Origin: Phyllobacterium sophorae
Lineage (GTDB): Bacteria; Pseudomonadota; Alphaproteobacteria; Rhizobiales; Rhizobiaceae
Assembly: GCF_003010965.1 (NCBI RefSeq)
Contig: NZ_PGGM01000003.1
Coordinates: 1 to 64,000 of the forward strand
Length of the DNA stretch: 64,000 nt
Reading direction: 5' to 3'
Shown: positions 33,364 to 42,722 of the stretch, one piece after another
How the letters are laid out: the number at the start of each line of letters is the position of its first letter
Numbering within the stretch: position 1 is the stretch's first letter
Translations under genes and position numbers: made by a program
Notes under the pieces: generated by a model
Told to the model about the DNA's origin: nothing
What the model saw: only the letters and a program-made list of their open reading frames with translations
Database searches by the model: none

Positions 33364-34353
33364 ATGGAGGGTCTCAAGAGCAAAGGCATTTCTGCGGGGA
33401 CCAAAAGTGTAAAATTCGGCATCGTTCTGCTGCCAAATTTTACACTGTCTGCCCTTAGCCTTTTTTTGGATTGTCTGAGGCTTGCTGCCGACGAAAAAGA
33501 TCAAAGCCGTCAGATTAGATGCAGATGGGAGATCACCACATTAACGGGTGACAGCGTGCGGTCCAGTTCGGGCATGGTTGTTGAGACTACGGCCGGGATA
33601 AGCAGCGTTCTCGATTGCGATTATGTAATCGTCGTCGGTGGTCTCATCATGCCCAAGCGCCAACCACCAGTGGCTTTGCTCGAACTATTGGACAAAGCAA
33701 ACAAGCGGGGCGTGTCGGTCATTGGTCTATGCACCGGAAGCTTCGTTCTGGTGGAAAGTGGCATCCTGCCTGAAAAGCAGTGCTGTGTAAGCTGGCTGCA
33801 CAAGCAGGAATTCGACGACGAATATTTTGACTATCGGTCCGACACAACCAGTCTCTATCGTGCGAACGGCAACCACTACACGTGCGCAGGGGGTGTTGGA
33901 TCAGCATATCTGGCGCTCGAAGTTATCGGGTCGGAATTCGACGAGGAACTGGCACGCAAGTGTGCCTCGATCTTGATGATACCTTACGAGAGAAGAAAGT
34001 CAGAGCAGCCGGCGCCAGCGGTCTCGGAGATCAGCAACAAAGTGATCCGGCAGACAATCCGTGTCTTCGAAACCACCATGGAAGACCCCCCTTCGCTCAG
34101 CGAAGTTGCTCGAAGGGTCGGGATCACCAGCCGCCAATTGGAACGAATTTTTCGCGATGAACTGGGAACGTCTCCTTCCAGGATTCGCGACAAGCTTCGG
34201 GTGCAGCGGGCAAAGCAATTGCTGGTGGAGACGGATCTGAATTTCACCGAGGTGGCCGTTGCGTGCGGGTTGTTTGGAACCCGCACGCTAAACCGGACCT
34301 TTGAACGTGAGGGCGAGAAACTGCCCCGAGAAATACGATCACGAACGGCCTAG
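33364..34353 (+). CDS. GlxA-family AraC-type transcriptional regulator
   Basis: A 329-residue two-domain regulator. The N-terminal DJ-1/PfpI-like domain (FGIVLLPNFTLSALSLFLDCLRLAAD, with the elbow-like GLCTGSFVLVESGIL around residue 125) senses a small molecule in this family; the C-terminal AraC domain has both HTHs (LSEVARRVGITSRQLERIFRDELG and FTEVAVACGLFGTRTLNRTFERE). In rhizobia such proteins often control catabolism of amino acids or betaines, fitting the adjacent proline-related genes; direct regulation is inferred only from position. Confidence 0.9.
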   Translation: MEGLKSKGISAGTKSVKFGIVLLPNFTLSALSLFLDCLRLAADEKDQSRQIRCRWEITTLTGDSVRSSSGMVVETTAGISSVLDCDYVIVVGGLIMPKRQPPVALLELLDKANKRGVSVIGLCTGSFVLVESGILPEKQCCVSWLHKQEFDDEYFDYRSDTTSLYRANGNHYTCAGGVGSAYLALEVIGSEFDEELARKCASILMIPYERRKSEQPAPAVSEISNKVIRQTIRVFETTMEDPPSLSEVARRVGITSRQLERIFRDELGTSPSRIRDKLRVQRAKQLLVETDLNFTEVAVACGLFGTRTLNRTFEREGEKLPREIRSRTA

Positions 34354-34604
34354 GTGACGTCGTTCTTCTGCATCGTCGCCAACAATGAATTTCTACGCTG
34401 CGCTGCAAAGCAAACGCAGTTTGTCGGGGTTATCCATAACAAGGAAAAGAGCGGTTGGACGCAAAAATCTCCAACAACAAAACTGCTCGTGTATTCCAAA
34501 TAGTGCCGTTCGGCTCTGTTGCCGGGCAAATTCGACCGATCGGACCCGGCCGCAATGTCAACAAGCCGCCGCGAACGCTCTTCCAGATATTCTCCATCGT
34601 GCCT

Positions 34605-34629
34605 GGAACAATCCGACGCATCCGGGGTT
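34605..34629 (+). promoter_or_regulatory. Probable EcfG-type promoter upstream of the GlsB-like gene
   Basis: GGAAC at 34605-34609 and GGTT at 34626-34629, 16 bases apart, resemble the EcfG consensus with one mismatch in the -10 (G for C). It lies 41 bases before the GlsB-type start, a stress gene type commonly under EcfG control. Otherwise 34354-34669 holds nothing recognisable. Confidence 0.5.
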
Positions 34630-34669
34630 CTGCTTGTTGAATCAACGCAAGGGGAATTGGAGAAGTTTT

Positions 34670-34930
34670 ATGGAAACTGCGGCAATTGGTTGGATCGCAG
34701 CCATCATTATCGGCGGCATTGCAGGTTGGCTGGCCGAAATGTTCATGAAGAGCAACATGGGCATCATCATGAATGTGGTTTTGGGCATCGTCGGAGCACT
34801 TGTTGCCAACGCTCTGCTGTCAATGTTCGGCGTGGTTCTTGGCGGCTGGCTCGGCTATTTAATAGCTGGCTTTATTGGGGCCTGCATTCTGATTGCCATC
34901 GCCAGGATGTTTCGTCGGCCTGCGGTATAG
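34670..34930 (+). CDS. GlsB/YeaQ/YmgE family stress membrane protein
   Basis: An 86-residue inner-membrane protein with three hydrophobic helices: IGWIAAIIIGGIAGWLAEMFM, MGIIMNVVLGIVGALVANALL and WLGYLIAGFIGACILIAIARM. The GGIAGWLAEMFMKS and NVVLGIVGALVAN motifs are diagnostic of the transglycosylase-associated/GlsB family, induced by stress. GGAG lies about eight bases before ATG 34670. Monocistronic, with a likely EcfG promoter. Confidence 0.88.
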   Translation: METAAIGWIAAIIIGGIAGWLAEMFMKSNMGIIMNVVLGIVGALVANALLSMFGVVLGGWLGYLIAGFIGACILIAIARMFRRPAV

Positions 34931-35128
34931 TGGGACGCTTTTCTCGTACGCTTCCAGTAATCAGTTTTGCGACGGCAACAAGGACCGCTGGACTCTGAAA
35001 CTTCTTGGGTAACGGCTATGGCTTGAGAGCACCCTGCGGCCCATGGAAGTGACATAAGAGCGTGTTTAAAGGCGGCTTGCCCGTCAGCACACAACCGCTC
35101 CGGCAAGGGCAACACCGACGAAGAACAG

Positions 35129-35749
35129 GTGCAGGTCAGCCAGGGTTCTTGCTCTCTCGCCGTTTGCCTCTTGATTTGTGCATCGCTCCATTCAATGCTG
35201 CCACTTTGGCTGGCATCGGTTATAAAAGGGGGCCATCGCCTCAGCCTAGATTTCGAGTGTGCTGGCGCTTTTGCTACAGTGGATGACAGTGGAGTTCGTC
35301 TTGCCACAGGGTATGGGGATTTATCTGCGATCAGGGATAAGAGCTTGAAATTTAGGGGAGAGGCAAACAAAGCTAGAAGTCCAAATGGACAGTTAGATCA
35401 GGTGGCCGCGATCTCTTCGCACTTGAAAATATCGTTAAATGATTATTATGCCATCATTGCTGCTTGCGATGGGGACAACAGTCCGATGAAGTCGATGCCA
35501 ACACCTGAAGAAATTCTTAGGGCATTGACGCCAGAAAACTGTCGCCTTGTCGCATTGATATGTCGCCATCGGCCGCAGAGCATTTCTGCACTGTCCGAAC
35601 TCGCCGCCCGTCCCCAGCCAAACGTATCTCGATCACTGGCAACCCTCGAACGCGCAGGCATCATATCGTTGGTGGGGACAAGGCCCAAGCGGCCAGAACT
35701 CGCAGTAACCGAACTAAAGATTGAGTTGCACAACTTGCAATGCAGATAA
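35129..35749 (+). CDS. Winged-helix DNA-binding protein (HVO_A0114/MarR-like)
   Basis: The C-terminal ~80 residues form a winged helix: MPTPEEILRALTPENCRLVALICRHRPQSISALSELAARPQPNVSRSLATLERAGIISLVGTRPKRPELAV matches the HVO_A0114-type regulators that often act as antitoxin-like DNA-binding proteins. The N-terminal ~120 residues are not recognised, and the start is uncertain: GTG 35129 has no good ribosome-binding site and several internal starts are possible. It ends 22 bp before the large unknown membrane-anchored gene and may control it. Confidence 0.55.
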   Translation: MQVSQGSCSLAVCLLICASLHSMLPLWLASVIKGGHRLSLDFECAGAFATVDDSGVRLATGYGDLSAIRDKSLKFRGEANKARSPNGQLDQVAAISSHLKISLNDYYAIIAACDGDNSPMKSMPTPEEILRALTPENCRLVALICRHRPQSISALSELAARPQPNVSRSLATLERAGIISLVGTRPKRPELAVTELKIELHNLQCR

Positions 35750-35771
35750 TGGGTATTCATCTGTTGGGATC

Positions 35772-37829
35772 ATGCCAATGGGAACGGGCGTACGGGTCTT
35801 TATTGCAATTGCACTATTTGCGGCCCTCGGTGTCGGATGGCGGGCACTTCAACATTCAAATTTCGAGCGGGACCGCACCCTATCGGAGTGGACCTCGCTG
35901 TCCGAGACGGAAAACCTCCTGAAGCAGAAGCCTGTTCCGGAAGCGTGGTCAGCGGGCGTGTTTGTTTCGGAACGGGGATTAAACACCGCGCTGGAAAGCC
36001 TAAAAGATGCAAAAATTGCCTATGACCCAGAGTTCAAGCCGAACGAGGACACCGTCGTAACCCTGCGGGCTGTTACAGTCTACCTTCAACCGGGTGTTGC
36101 CTTGGCAAACCTTCGCCTCGACGCCTATTCGAAGAATCGTGATCTAACTGTAAAGTTTGACGGACAAGCCTCCCTTGTTTTCAAAGGCGTAGAAGAAGGG
36201 GAGAACGGGAACGCGCAAGCCGTCTTCGGAATTGTCCTGTTGAGACTTGATCCGGAATTCGAATGGGAATGGTTCAATTTAAAATTGCTGGGGTACGCCA
36301 ACGACCTCATCGAAACGGGCCTCATCATGAAGTTGACCGAAGCTTTCAACATGACGCTCCCCTTCAAAAACACAATCACTTACGATTTGAAGCAAAATCT
36401 CACAAAGATGTTGCCGGTCCGCGATCCGAAGGATGAAAACTGGATTAAAGTTCAGATCACCGTCCCGCCATATGAGATATCGCAAAAAATTCACGCTGCT
36501 CACGCAATCGTCCTCGATGGCGGAATATGGCTACTGACCGATTTCAACGAAAAACCTATGACACCCCCCATCGATAAGCCTCCCCCCGAAATCCAGGCCG
36601 ACATCGTCAGGAAGCGGAAAAATCTGGAGCAAATCCGGATGCCTAAGTTGAACGATGCCGATATTGCTGTTCGGATAAACGGGACGGTTGCTCACCTGGT
36701 TCAAGACAAATTCAACCGACTCCCGGCTGCAAACAGGACCACAACGGTCAAGTCGGTACAATTCAAGGGTCGGCTTGCTGATCAAAAATGGAGAGACGAA
36801 GTTCTAGGCGAGGGTGAGGTTCTCGCCGAACTTGCCAGTCCAGGGGCGGTTGCGGCAACGGTAGTGGTGAATGCGGTCGGCATGTCTTGGATCAAAGGGA
36901 AACGCTTGAAGGTTTCGCTCAATGCGCAGGTAGACGCCAAGGCATCCATACAACTGCATATCGACCCGTTGATAGGGGCAGGAGTTGGCACAACGGTTGA
37001 CCTGCTCGGGAACACAGGTATCGAGTTCGGGCTCGTTGCAGGCATCGAAATAAGGAAGGTGGGTGGCAACATAGTCGTGATGCTAAAGCCCAACGTCGGT
37101 TGCCGCGATGTCAAACTGGCGCTTGAGTCGGATGGAAAAGCGAAGTTTGAGGAAACTTGGGTATCAGTACCGTCAGTCGAAGCCAACATCACGCTTCCAA
37201 TTGGCCCGCAGACCGTTCCCGATGTCCTGCTCTTCAGTGATTTGCCTTTTCAAAGAAAGGGTCGTGGGCCGGATGGCGGTCCCCTCAAGGTCAAAAACGG
37301 GGACGACCATTTCCTGTTCACGCCAGCGTGGACCGAGGTACAGTACGCACTGGTCCCGGGGAGGATCGATGATGACGATGCGGGACTTTGGATCACGGCC
37401 AAACTGATCACCAAATTCCTTAACTCCGAGACAGCCGGCTACGATCGCGCTGCTGCCGAAAAGAAACTGGCTGCCTCAGCGACCCAAGGCCCGGTTAACT
37501 GCCCGAGCGAACCGGTCGTTGGCTTGGCGATCGGCGCTCTCGCGTTCGGCAGCGCCAACGATTTCGTGAAATTCTTCCGGGAACGAGGGCTGCCTTTGCC
37601 GCAGATTCTAGATGGACTGCCAGGCACTCCCGGCGCAGGCGTTGCTATACCATCCCCGCTAGCGCCAATTCCCGATCCCACGATTCCGAATATACCGTCC
37701 CCAATATCGCCTACTCCCGATCACACGATTCCGAACATACCGTCCCCGATACCGCCTACTCCAAGTCCCGCGATTCAGAATATACCGTCCCCTCTGCCGC
37801 TACTCCCGGTCCCCCCAGCAATCCGATAG
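35772..37829 (+). CDS. Large membrane-anchored periplasmic protein of unknown function with proline-rich repeat tail
   Basis: A 685-residue protein. It has one N-terminal membrane anchor (GVRVFIAIALFAALGVGWRAL) and then a long soluble part, presumably periplasmic. No catalytic motif is recognised. The body is beta-rich with alternating DxxV/LxVxL strands (VTLRAVTVYLQPGV, DLTVKFDGQASLVF, VKVQITVPPYEIS, KLKVSLNAQVDAKASIQLHID), resembling the duplicated beta-barrel/clamp layout of lipid-binding periplasmic proteins, but this is a guess. The last ~55 residues are a Pro-rich tail built from three 15-residue repeats. ATG 35772 is chosen; a second ATG two codons later is possible, neither with a strong ribosome-binding site. 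It follows a winged-helix gene by 22 bp. Confidence 0.7.
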   Translation: MPMGTGVRVFIAIALFAALGVGWRALQHSNFERDRTLSEWTSLSETENLLKQKPVPEAWSAGVFVSERGLNTALESLKDAKIAYDPEFKPNEDTVVTLRAVTVYLQPGVALANLRLDAYSKNRDLTVKFDGQASLVFKGVEEGENGNAQAVFGIVLLRLDPEFEWEWFNLKLLGYANDLIETGLIMKLTEAFNMTLPFKNTITYDLKQNLTKMLPVRDPKDENWIKVQITVPPYEISQKIHAAHAIVLDGGIWLLTDFNEKPMTPPIDKPPPEIQADIVRKRKNLEQIRMPKLNDADIAVRINGTVAHLVQDKFNRLPAANRTTTVKSVQFKGRLADQKWRDEVLGEGEVLAELASPGAVAATVVVNAVGMSWIKGKRLKVSLNAQVDAKASIQLHIDPLIGAGVGTTVDLLGNTGIEFGLVAGIEIRKVGGNIVVMLKPNVGCRDVKLALESDGKAKFEETWVSVPSVEANITLPIGPQTVPDVLLFSDLPFQRKGRGPDGGPLKVKNGDDHFLFTPAWTEVQYALVPGRIDDDDAGLWITAKLITKFLNSETAGYDRAAAEKKLAASATQGPVNCPSEPVVGLAIGALAFGSANDFVKFFRERGLPLPQILDGLPGTPGAGVAIPSPLAPIPDPTIPNIPSPISPTPDHTIPNIPSPIPPTPSPAIQNIPSPLPLLPVPPAIR
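37671..37805 (+). repeat. Three tandem 45-bp repeats
   Basis: Units at 37671-37715, 37716-37760 and 37761-37805 each encode a Pro-rich 15-mer of the form P-D-P/H-T-I-P-N-I-P-S-P-I-x-P-T. They form the tail of the 685-residue protein and differ by a few bases, so they are a recent expansion and likely to vary in number between strains. Confidence 0.85.
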
Positions 37830-38106
37830 AAATGTTGCGCGACCGCTAAGAACGCTTTTCGAAACAGCGCTTTGTGCCGGGCGATAGGAGGCTCGGAAAT
37901 TCAATATCAGCCCGATGAAGAACATTGCGAAGTGTTTGCCTCGGTCGGGTTTGTCTCCACGGCCATGGGCATGAAGCGGATATTCAATCGGTTGAAACCG
38001 AGATCTTGAGAGGCTTTGGAACACGACGCGACTTTTTCCGTGTAGAATATATTCATTTTCAATTTAGCTATCGCCGAAGCGGGATTCTGACGAAGGGAAG
38101 TGATCG

Positions 38107-38871
38107 ATGGAATTGTTCGACCTTAACGGAGAAGTAGCGATGGTTACGGGTTCGGGAAGCGGCATCGGCCAGGCTATTGCGATTGGTTTGGCCGAAGCTG
38201 GGGCCGACATAGCCTGCTTTGGCCATCTGTCAAATGGCGGCTTGTACGCAACGGCGGAGAAAATTCACGCTCTCGGCCGCCGAGTCTTAGCGCTCGAAGG
38301 CACCGTAACCTCTGCCGCAGACCTGAAGGGGGCGATCGATTTGATTGAAAACGAGCTCGGCTCGTTGACAGTCGCTGTCAACAACGCAGGTGTTGGTGCT
38401 GGCGGAGATGCCGAGACGCTTCCGCTGGAGAATTGGCAACGGGTTTATGATACAAATGTGACGGGTGTTTTTTTGTCCTGCCAGGCGCAAGCACGTGTAA
38501 TGCTTCCCAGAAAAAGGGGCTCCATCATTAACATTGCTTCCATGTCAGGCTCGATAGTCAATCGTGGTTTGAAACAGGCCGACTACAACTCATCCAAGGC
38601 TGCGGTTATCCACCTGTCAAAAAGCCTGGCAATGGAATGGATTGATCGCGGTATCCGCGTCAACTCGATTAGCCCGGGCTACACGCTGACACCCATGAAC
38701 CGTCGAGCTGAAGTCGCTGATCAGGTGAAAATATTCGAACGGGACACGCCCATGGGCCGCCTGGCCGATCCCGAAGAAATGGTCGGTCCTGCTGTATTCC
38801 TTTCAAGCAGGGCTTCTTCATTCGTAAATGGTATCGATCTTGTCGTGGATGGCGGTTTTATGTGTTGGTAG
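38107..38871 (+). CDS. Short-chain dehydrogenase/reductase (KduD-like)
   Basis: A 254-residue classical SDR: cofactor loop TGSGSGIG (14-21), NNAG (92-95), catalytic Ser in NIASMSGS (about 145-147), and Tyr160/Lys164 in DYNSSKAAV. The C-terminal PGYTLTPMN and ASSFVNGIDLVVDGGF are standard. The sequence is closest in feel to sugar-alcohol or 2-deoxy-gluconate dehydrogenases, but substrate cannot be fixed. ATG 38107 has GAAGGGAAG before it. Its stop overlaps a small hairpin (38870-38889). It precedes the leftward Bug-type binding protein. Confidence 0.9.
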   Translation: MELFDLNGEVAMVTGSGSGIGQAIAIGLAEAGADIACFGHLSNGGLYATAEKIHALGRRVLALEGTVTSAADLKGAIDLIENELGSLTVAVNNAGVGAGGDAETLPLENWQRVYDTNVTGVFLSCQAQARVMLPRKRGSIINIASMSGSIVNRGLKQADYNSSKAAVIHLSKSLAMEWIDRGIRVNSISPGYTLTPMNRRAEVADQVKIFERDTPMGRLADPEEMVGPAVFLSSRASSFVNGIDLVVDGGFMCW

Positions 38872-39001
38872 CCGCACACCAATGCGGCTGACTGGCGGAC
38901 CTCAGGGACAGGGACGACTCGACAGCGCAAGGGAAAAGCGTCACCACTTCCCGTCATGGAATCCAGTTGCTAATTTTTTGGCACCCGGCGCCTGAAAGTG
39001 A

Positions 39002-39991
39002 TCAATCCATCTGGACGTTGGCGTCATTGACGACTGGTGTCCACTTGGCGATTTCCGCCTTCACGTGAGCGGCCAGATCCTCGGGAGTAGAAGCGACGAT
39101 CGTAGCACTGAACTCCTTCATTCGTTCGACCACAGCGGGATCTGCCATGGCTTTGTTGGCCGCCTCGTTCAGCTTGGCGATCACTTCCGACGGCGTTCCC
39201 GCCGGTGCGAACAACGCATTCCATGTATAGGTTTCGTAGCCTTGAATCGTTTCTGCAATAGTGGGCACATCCGGGAAGGACGATGCCTTTTCCTTCGTCG
39301 TCACACCCAAAGCGCGCAGCGTACCGCCCTTGATGTGGGGCGACGATGAGGGGAGGTTGTCGAACATAATTGGTACCTGGTTGCCAATGACATCATTCAG
39401 CGCCGGCCCGGCTCCCTTATATGGGATGTGCTGCATGGTTACACCCGCCATCTTCTTGAACAACTCGCCAGACAGATGCAGCGGCGTGCCATTGCCGGAA
39501 GACGCATAACTGTACTTATCCGGGTTGGCCTTCAGCAGCTCGACCAGTTCCTGGACGGATTTCACTGGCAATTCCGGATTGACCACCAGAACGTTGGGAA
39601 CCACTACGAGTAGTGAAATCGGAGCAAAGTCTTTTTCTGCGTCGTACGGCTTGGTCTTCAGGATAAGTGGATTGAGCGCATGCGTTGCGACAGTGCCCAT
39701 GAGGATCGTGTACCCATCGGGATCGGCCCTCGCAACATTGCCGGCGCCGAGGCTGCCGCCCGCGCCACCCACATTCTGGACGATCACCTGTTGGCTGAGC
39801 AGTTGCGACATTTTATCTGCGATCACGCGTGCCACAACGTCCGTCGAACCGCCCGCGGCAAAAGGCACCACCATCGTCACGACGCGATCCGGAAAAGATT
39901 GCGCCTTTGCCTGCCCCCCAAAAGCTACGGTCGACAGCATTGAAATACCGAGTGCGAGACTCGCGCGCCGGGTGATCGCATAAAGTGACAT
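39002..39991 (-). CDS. Bug/TctC-family periplasmic solute-binding protein (orphan)
   Basis: A 329-residue tripartite-tricarboxylate-type binding protein with signal peptide (MSLYAITRRASLALGISMLSTVAFGGQAKA, note the twin Arg). Family motifs: FPDRVVTMVVPFAAGGSTDVVARVIADKM, NVGGAGGSLGAGNVARADPDGYT, PLHLSGELFKKMAG, and VMFDNL-like PIMFDNL. These bind carboxylates for TctAB transporters. No TctA or TctB gene is present here, so it is an orphan Bug protein acting with a transporter elsewhere or as a sensor partner. AGGAGGAAG precedes ATG 39991. Confidence 0.9.
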   Translation of the reverse strand: MSLYAITRRASLALGISMLSTVAFGGQAKAQSFPDRVVTMVVPFAAGGSTDVVARVIADKMSQLLSQQVIVQNVGGAGGSLGAGNVARADPDGYTILMGTVATHALNPLILKTKPYDAEKDFAPISLLVVVPNVLVVNPELPVKSVQELVELLKANPDKYSYASSGNGTPLHLSGELFKKMAGVTMQHIPYKGAGPALNDVIGNQVPIMFDNLPSSSPHIKGGTLRALGVTTKEKASSFPDVPTIAETIQGYETYTWNALFAPAGTPSEVIAKLNEAANKAMADPAVVERMKEFSATIVASTPEDLAAHVKAEIAKWTPVVNDANVQMD

Positions 39992-40443
39992 TCGCTTCCT
40001 CCTGATATCGAATTAGATTCGGTCCGGGAGTTAAGCACGCGACGACGAAGGAAGGAAGCTGGTCGCGTTAATTGCGCCAATTGATGATACAATTGTCAGT
40101 TCTAATCCGACCTGTCGCAGCCGGCGCTCATTTGAGAAGGATTGCTTCATCGGGAGCGACTTGACCCGGGGTGCCTCCGCCCTCGAACAAAGCGCTCGTA
40201 GCGGCAGCAATACGAACATGGCAACGAGCGCGGGAACAATTGCTTATGACTGTTTCATCGCGCACTCCGATGTCCTTGCACAAATCCATCATTCCACCGT
40301 TTCGCATAGTGCAGGCGGGTGCGGTCACGGTTTCTGTGCAAATAAGATGCCGGTTGTAAGAAACGGCCCTGAGGTTCTTGTCAGTGAATGGCCCGTTAGA
40401 AACCCATCCCTCCCACTTTAGCGGGTCAAAAAAATTGCCAAGA
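39992..40443. other. Region without supported gene
   Basis: A minus-strand frame runs through it (40128-40541) but is not recognised and overlaps the broken DUF982 gene. The Bug gene promoter should lie near 39995-40100. Nothing else is claimed. Confidence 0.35.
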
Positions 40444-40693
40444 TCAATGTCGTGCTTGCCCGTTGCGGAGCCGAGGCTTTGACCTAACAAGAATATTGGC
40501 TTCTTGCGCTGCCAGGATGAAGGCGCTTCTTGCTTGCCCATGGCTAATCGAGCCGGCCAACGCCTCCAGCAATTCTTGCCAATTTGCAGTTCTTTCCGGG
40601 TTCAACGGGCCAATTGTAGACCAAGAAGGTCGCAGCATCTTCCACGGACCGGCTATACCGCACCACTACCGCTGAAAATTCAATATTTTCCAT
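40444..40693 (-). pseudogene. DUF982 gene with a frameshift
   Basis: From ATG 40693 (GGAGACAGG before it) the minus strand encodes FSAVVVRYSRSVEDAATFLVYNWPVEPGK, the N-terminal half of a DUF982 protein; after a frame change near 40590 it continues WQELLEALAGSISHGQARSAFILAAQEANILV, the C-terminal half. Joined, they form one ordinary ~80-residue DUF982. This is the leftmost of several DUF982 copies in the 40-56 kb region. Confidence 0.7.
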
Positions 40694-40812
40694 AGGACCT
40701 GTCTCCTCCGCAGTACGCTCGTATCAATTCGTGGACCACAATGCGTGGTGCCGGATCACAAATCCTCGATTTCGGCGCTCGCTGACCTCGTATAAGCCCC
40801 GTGGAACTGACC

Positions 40813-41205
40813 TCATCGCACGGTAACAGAATCAAGAATTCGCTCTATTTGGGGCCGCGTGTACGCCTCAACCGGATCTTTATCTGGACTACCATCATGA
40901 AGATATTCGCCAGAATCGAATGCGAGATAGATTTCCGAGAAGAAATGCGGGCGTTGTTCGTCGCAAAAAATTATTACCCAATGAATTTCATTGACGACAG
41001 CATCGCAAAATTCAAACGATAGCTCCGAGGCGTTAAAGCCATGGGCGAGTTCAAGTGCCAATTGATCGTAGAGGTCTTGCCTGGACATGCCTGCAGACGC
41101 AGTCCACTTCAGAATGTCCATATTGGTGATACTAAGACGCTCACGCCAAGGCGGACCATCCGGATATCTGACGCGCAACTCGGCGAGTAGCTCGTCAATC
41201 GTCAT
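40813..41205 (-). CDS. Conserved hypothetical protein
   Basis: A 130-residue soluble protein MTIDELLAELRVRYPDGPPWRERLSITNMDILKW..., acidic, with YDQLALELAHGFNASELSFEFCDAVVNEIHW and PVEAYTRPQIERILDSV at the end. AAGGAGT precedes ATG 41205; the frame continues upstream but that part is unlike a protein start. I recall rhizobial relatives without function. Nothing catalytic is visible. Confidence 0.6.
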   Translation of the reverse strand: MTIDELLAELRVRYPDGPPWRERLSITNMDILKWTASAGMSRQDLYDQLALELAHGFNASELSFEFCDAVVNEIHWVIIFCDEQRPHFFSEIYLAFDSGEYLHDGSPDKDPVEAYTRPQIERILDSVTVR

Positions 41206-41724
41206 ATCGTACTCCTTTGCTTTTTGGGCTTGCGCTATCCTCCCAACAGAGCCGTTCAATCCATCCAGACGTACCACAGTAAGGCGGACGCGACCGTGAC
41301 TCCGCCAGGTCCCGGCACACCACCTCGCCGGGGGTTTCGTGAAGCTGTGACGATTGGGACCTTGTTTTTTGACCGGCGTTTCGACGTTCGCTGGGGTTCG
41401 GGTGTATTTAGTCTCAATTATCCTGGGCCAATGGCCGTGCATACATCCCGGCCATCGAAGCTACTTGCGCGATCACCCGACGAACGCATTATTCGTTCGG
41501 CGACTGGCACGCGTGACGAGGCGACGCGGCTGGTGCAAATGTCAAAAGAAGGAGCGCGCTGGTATCTTCAAGACCAAGTCATCAGGAAAGGAGATCATTA
41601 TGCGCGAAGCCCTGTTTGACGTATTTGTAAACACCTTCACAGAAGATGAGCAGCTTACCAGGGCTCGACGTCTTATGGATGAGTAGGGCAAGCTGTCCGA
41701 ACCAAGAGCCTAGCCAGGCTGAAA
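41206..41724. other. Intergenic stretch with a doubtful tiny frame
   Basis: A 28-codon plus-strand frame at 41600-41686 has AAGGAGA before it (MREALFDVFVNTFTEDEQLTRARRLMDE), but its length makes it doubtful. The rest is unassigned. Confidence 0.3.
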
Positions 41725-42129
41725 TCATCGCTTCTGCAAGCCCGGAAGCTGAGCCTCGATAGCCGCCTTATCGATAACCGACCACACTTGCGCAATCTTT
41801 CCGTTGCTAAATTTGTAGAAGACGTTCTCGGCAAAGGAAATCATTTTGCCGTTTACAGGGAGATCAAGAAACATGCCTTTCGGGGTACAATTAAAGCCTA
41901 ATCGGGTCGCCACATAGGGTGGGTCGAGCATCAGCATCTGGACGTTAAAATAGAGGTCAGGAACTTCGGAAAAATCTTTCTCCAGCATTTCGCGATACCC
42001 TGATAACCCGACCTGCCTACCGTTGTGGATGGCATCATCGTGCACAAACCGACCCAGATGTGGCCAGTCCTGCTTATTCAGGCAGGCAATGTAGTCTCTG
42101 TAGATAGCGGACAGGTCTGTTCTGGACAC
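41725..42129 (-). CDS. SnoaL-like ester cyclase / polyketide cyclase family protein
   Basis: A 134-residue single-domain SnoaL-like protein: YRDYIACLNKQDWPHLGRFVHDDAIHNGRQVGLSGYREMLEKDF, then a beta-sheet end with PVNGKMISFAENVFYKFSNGKIAQVWSVIDKAAIEAQL. Family members are cyclases or ligand binders of NTF2-like fold. A single gene starting at ATG 42129. Confidence 0.75.
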   Translation of the reverse strand: MSRTDLSAIYRDYIACLNKQDWPHLGRFVHDDAIHNGRQVGLSGYREMLEKDFSEVPDLYFNVQMLMLDPPYVATRLGFNCTPKGMFLDLPVNGKMISFAENVFYKFSNGKIAQVWSVIDKAAIEAQLPGLQKR

Positions 42130-42464
42130 GGCAGTTGTTCCTTTTTTTCGCTAGGCGGATACGCTGGTAAGATCGTGTAATCGAAAACGTTCCAAGTCCC
42201 GTAAGGCTCCGGCATCAATCCAAGTGGGGACAGTAGCGCAACGACCGCGTCTTGCGACGGGCACAACGTCTACCCCGCCACAGATCGTGAACCATGTTTC
42301 TGCAATCCTCGGCATATGTCTGAAGTATACGCGCATCAGTGGCCATGAAGACGCGTGATCCAATCCGATAGACTGTGCTGATTATAGTAGATAGCCTCGA
42401 GATGAGCTCTGGAACCGGGTAGAGTGAGTCCCCCGGTGAGACCTGATGTGTTCCGAAAAAAATA

Positions 42465-42501
42465 GAGGCTTGGCCCGCTTTGGAACAACGCACCAAGCCT
42501 C
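42465..42501. repeat. Inverted repeat
   Basis: GAGGCTTGG at 42465-42473 and CCAAGCCTC at 42493-42501 form a perfect 9-bp stem around a 19-base loop, with no T-run. No gene is adjacent; role unknown. Confidence 0.5.
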
Positions 42502-42722
42502 GAAGCTTCGCCGTACCTACTCGCCAGTAATCACGGTGAGACTTCACTGATGACGGATACCAGCTTCTAGGCAACACGTGTAGGTGGATAAAGTTCCGGT
42601 GGTTAAAAAAACCCGAACTATCAACCTTGGACATCATGTGGCGGGCTGTCCTGCGCCGTGCATCACAACAACTTTGAACCGAACGACCGGAACGCACAAT
42701 GGTCGCGCACCAATGCTGCAAC

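Noticed and set aside
41600..41686. 28-codon frame with a good Shine-Dalgarno
   Set aside because: Too short and without resemblance; could be a chance site, so only mentioned in the gap description.
42573..42597. GGAAC-N16-TGTT on the minus strand as an EcfG promoter
   Set aside because: The -10 deviates and no gene follows.
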